Shown piece by piece: positions 62,699-64,000 of a DNA stretch of 64,000 bases. The stretch comes from Terrimesophilobacter sp963702165 (GTDB taxonomy: Bacteria; Actinomycetota; Actinomycetes; Actinomycetales; Microbacteriaceae). The DNA lies in the NCBI GenBank assembly GCA_963702165.1, contig OY969722.1, positions 1,674,001-1,738,000 on the forward strand. The letters are read 5' to 3'. Each line of letters opens with the position of its first letter. Position 1 is the stretch's first letter. The translations under genes and the position numbers were made by a program. The notes under the pieces were generated by a model. That model was not told where the DNA came from and ran no database searches. It saw nothing but the letters and a program-made list of their open reading frames with translations.

Positions 62699-62774
62699 TG
62701 GTGGAGCTAAGGGGATTCGAACCCCTGACCTTCTCATTGCGAACGAGACGCGCTACCAACTGCGCCATAGCCCC
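62699..62774 (-). tRNA. tRNA-Ala (CGC anticodon), CCA encoded
   Basis: A full cloverleaf can be drawn on the minus strand: 7-bp acceptor GGGGCTA / TAGCTCC, 4-bp D stem GCGC, anticodon stem TCTCG/TGAGA with loop TTCGCAA (anticodon CGC, reading GCG = Ala), T arm AGGGG-TTCGAAT-CCCCT, discriminator A, and an encoded CCA at the 3' end. Confidence 0.95.
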
Positions 62775-62829
62775 AAATACTGCGTAGCTACGTTACCACC
62801 TCGCGCGGCGCCGTCACCAACGCGCACGA

Positions 62830-63726
62830 CTACCCGACGGCGCGACGCCTGCTGAGGATCGCATCGAGGTCCGCCACCGGCGCCTCAGCCGTCTCGACGA
62901 TGCCCATGCTCGCGAACCGGCTCTTCGGCGCGGATGCTGCGGGCCGGTCGATGCGGGTGACCTTCGGCGACGCCTGCGCCTCACGCAGTGCGCGCTCTGA
63001 CGCGACGATCGCATCCTTGAGCGACTCGGCCGGCTCGAGCGGCATCCGCATCGGCTCCGGCTGGTGCGTCAGGTACAGCGGCTTGGGCAGCGGAATCGGG
63101 GTCCAGCTGCGATCCTGCTGCGGCTGCGCCACCGGCGGCGCCGTCACCGTGCGCTTCAGCTGGCTGACCTGGCGCGCCCCGCGCACGCGCTGCGCCCTGG
63201 CCCGCGCCACCGCCGCCATCTGGTTCAGCATCGCCACCGAGCCAACCCCCACGGCGACCGCCGAACCGAGCACGAGCCAATTCCCGGCGAGCGCCGGCCC
63301 AACACCGAATAGCGCCGTGATCAGCGACACGAATAGCACGAGCGTGGTCAGTCCACGATTGCGACGCAGGCGACGAGCGGATGCCCGGTCACGCGCCGCC
63401 TGGTCCGCACCGGATGCCGCCGCGCTGGCCCGCAGCTCGGCCGCCAACCGCTCGGACTCGGCAGCGCGCCGCGCTTCCGCAGCCGCCTCGGCGGCACGCA
63501 ACACCTTCTGATGGTGCGCGACGGTGCGGGCGGTGGACTCGGCGCGCACCGCATCCGGAACCTCCGCCGTCTCGGCGAGGATCCGCAGCGTCTGCTGCAG
63601 TCGCACCGCGTTGCGCTCGGTCGAGAGGTACTCGCGGCGACGTAGCCAGGTCGGCACCAGGTAGACGAACCAGAGCACGGCGGCGACCGCAATCGCGACA
63701 CTCGAGCCGAGTCCATCAAAGTTCAT
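62830..63726 (-). CDS. GlpR-like conserved membrane protein (Rv0996 type)
   Basis: A 298-residue protein. One N-terminal TM (VAIAVAAVLWFVYLVPTWLR) and a basic stretch are followed by a long helical region rich in Ala/Glu/Arg, then two central TM helices (LTTLVLFVSLITALFGVGPA, WLVLGSAVAVGVGSVAML). A long cytoplasmic tail (QQDRSWTPIPLPKPLYLTHQ ... LDAILSRRRAVG) closes it. The layout matches the actinobacterial Rv0996/GlpR family, membrane receptors for the MoeA-like protein Glp in Corynebacterium. Its place beside tRNA-Ala, with rsmI/pmt at the other window end, recalls the Rv0996-Rv1003 region of mycobacteria. Confidence 0.65.
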   Translation of the reverse strand: MNFDGLGSSVAIAVAAVLWFVYLVPTWLRRREYLSTERNAVRLQQTLRILAETAEVPDAVRAESTARTVAHHQKVLRAAEAAAEARRAAESERLAAELRASAAASGADQAARDRASARRLRRNRGLTTLVLFVSLITALFGVGPALAGNWLVLGSAVAVGVGSVAMLNQMAAVARARAQRVRGARQVSQLKRTVTAPPVAQPQQDRSWTPIPLPKPLYLTHQPEPMRMPLEPAESLKDAIVASERALREAQASPKVTRIDRPAASAPKSRFASMGIVETAEAPVADLDAILSRRRAVG

Positions 63727-64000
63727 GGCGTTAACCGTACGAGTGCGGGGCCTCGGTCGAAGGTTCGGCGCGCCGGTGCAATGCGCGCCACGCCGTGTGT
63801 CTGGTGAGAAACGCGCCCGTTTCGGACATCCGCGACCGGTGCGCCGGGTGCCGATGTCCGGAAACCGCGCGCAGGACCGCTCAGGTGGTCTACAGCACTA
63901 GTCCTCAACACGGCCGCAAGGTCAATCAGGCGCGGTGCGGATGTCCAGCAAGCCGAGCGGCGTCAGCCCACGAGCACATCCAGCGCGATGTTCGGGCAGT
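63727..64000. other. Gene-poor stretch at the right window edge
   Basis: The 274 bases upstream of the GlpR-like gene show no convincing gene. A minus-strand frame ending with TGA at 63963-63965 (residues CPNIALDVLVG) may be the last codons of a gene lying beyond the edge. No clear promoter or terminator is seen. Confidence 0.4.

Noticed and set aside
63963..64000. Partial minus-strand gene at the right edge.
   Set aside because: Only about 12 codons are visible, too few to support a call.

Overview
The window looks like chromosomal DNA of a high-G+C actinobacterium, most likely Microbacteriaceae or a close relative. The basis is GTG/TTG starts, many 4-nt start/stop overlaps, a PMT-type mannosyltransferase divergent from rsmI, a GlpR-like membrane protein beside tRNA-Ala, and many short intergenic palindromes. 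I see no IS element, prophage, plasmid origin or CRISPR array.

Layout. 1-7.6 kb is housekeeping: rsmI (cut by the window edge), PMT mannosyltransferase, YyaL-type thioredoxin-domain protein, PdxH-type oxidase, aldo/keto reductase, TauE/SafE permease, RIO kinase. 7.6-12 kb is a methylcitrate (propionate) operon, GntR-prpD-prpB-prpC. 12-19.6 kb holds a glyoxalase-fold/HxlR pair and two self-regulated ABC-2 exporter loci (TetR type and winged-helix type with a CPBP protein). 19.8-27.7 kb has HrpA helicase, a GT4 glycosyltransferase and a polar amino-acid ABC importer. 28-31.6 kb is a ribonucleotide reductase operon. Its beta subunit has Phe instead of the radical Tyr and Glu as first metal ligand, as in the class Ic enzyme. 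The alpha subunit's CxxC tail lies in a separate, overlapping reading frame. 32-33.2 kb is an MFS permease.

33.2-53.8 kb is the accessory island: an SsuABC/TauABC-type importer, two fumarate-reductase/KstD-type flavoproteins, a PanE-like reductase, an old yellow enzyme, two SDRs, an NTF2-fold protein, an ETF pair followed by a b-type cytochrome, an NTF2-FMO fusion, an atypical amidohydrolase, a TauE exporter, a LysR/YeiH pair and two paralogous GntR regulators. Five promoter regions carry paired TTCGAA-type boxes, mostly 19 bp centre to centre. This marks most of the island as one regulon. I infer uptake and flavin/ETF-based oxidation of an unknown, possibly sulfonated, compound.

53.8-64 kb returns to general functions: MFS permeases, alpha/beta hydrolase, DUF4349 lipoprotein, CsbD, FAD oxidase, thiamine-binding protein, TspO, VOC protein, tRNA-Ala(CGC) and the GlpR-like protein.

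Quality caveat: ten genes between 19.3 and 49 kb carry twelve single-base indels, and correcting each one restores a full-length protein. I treat these as probable assembly errors rather than decay.
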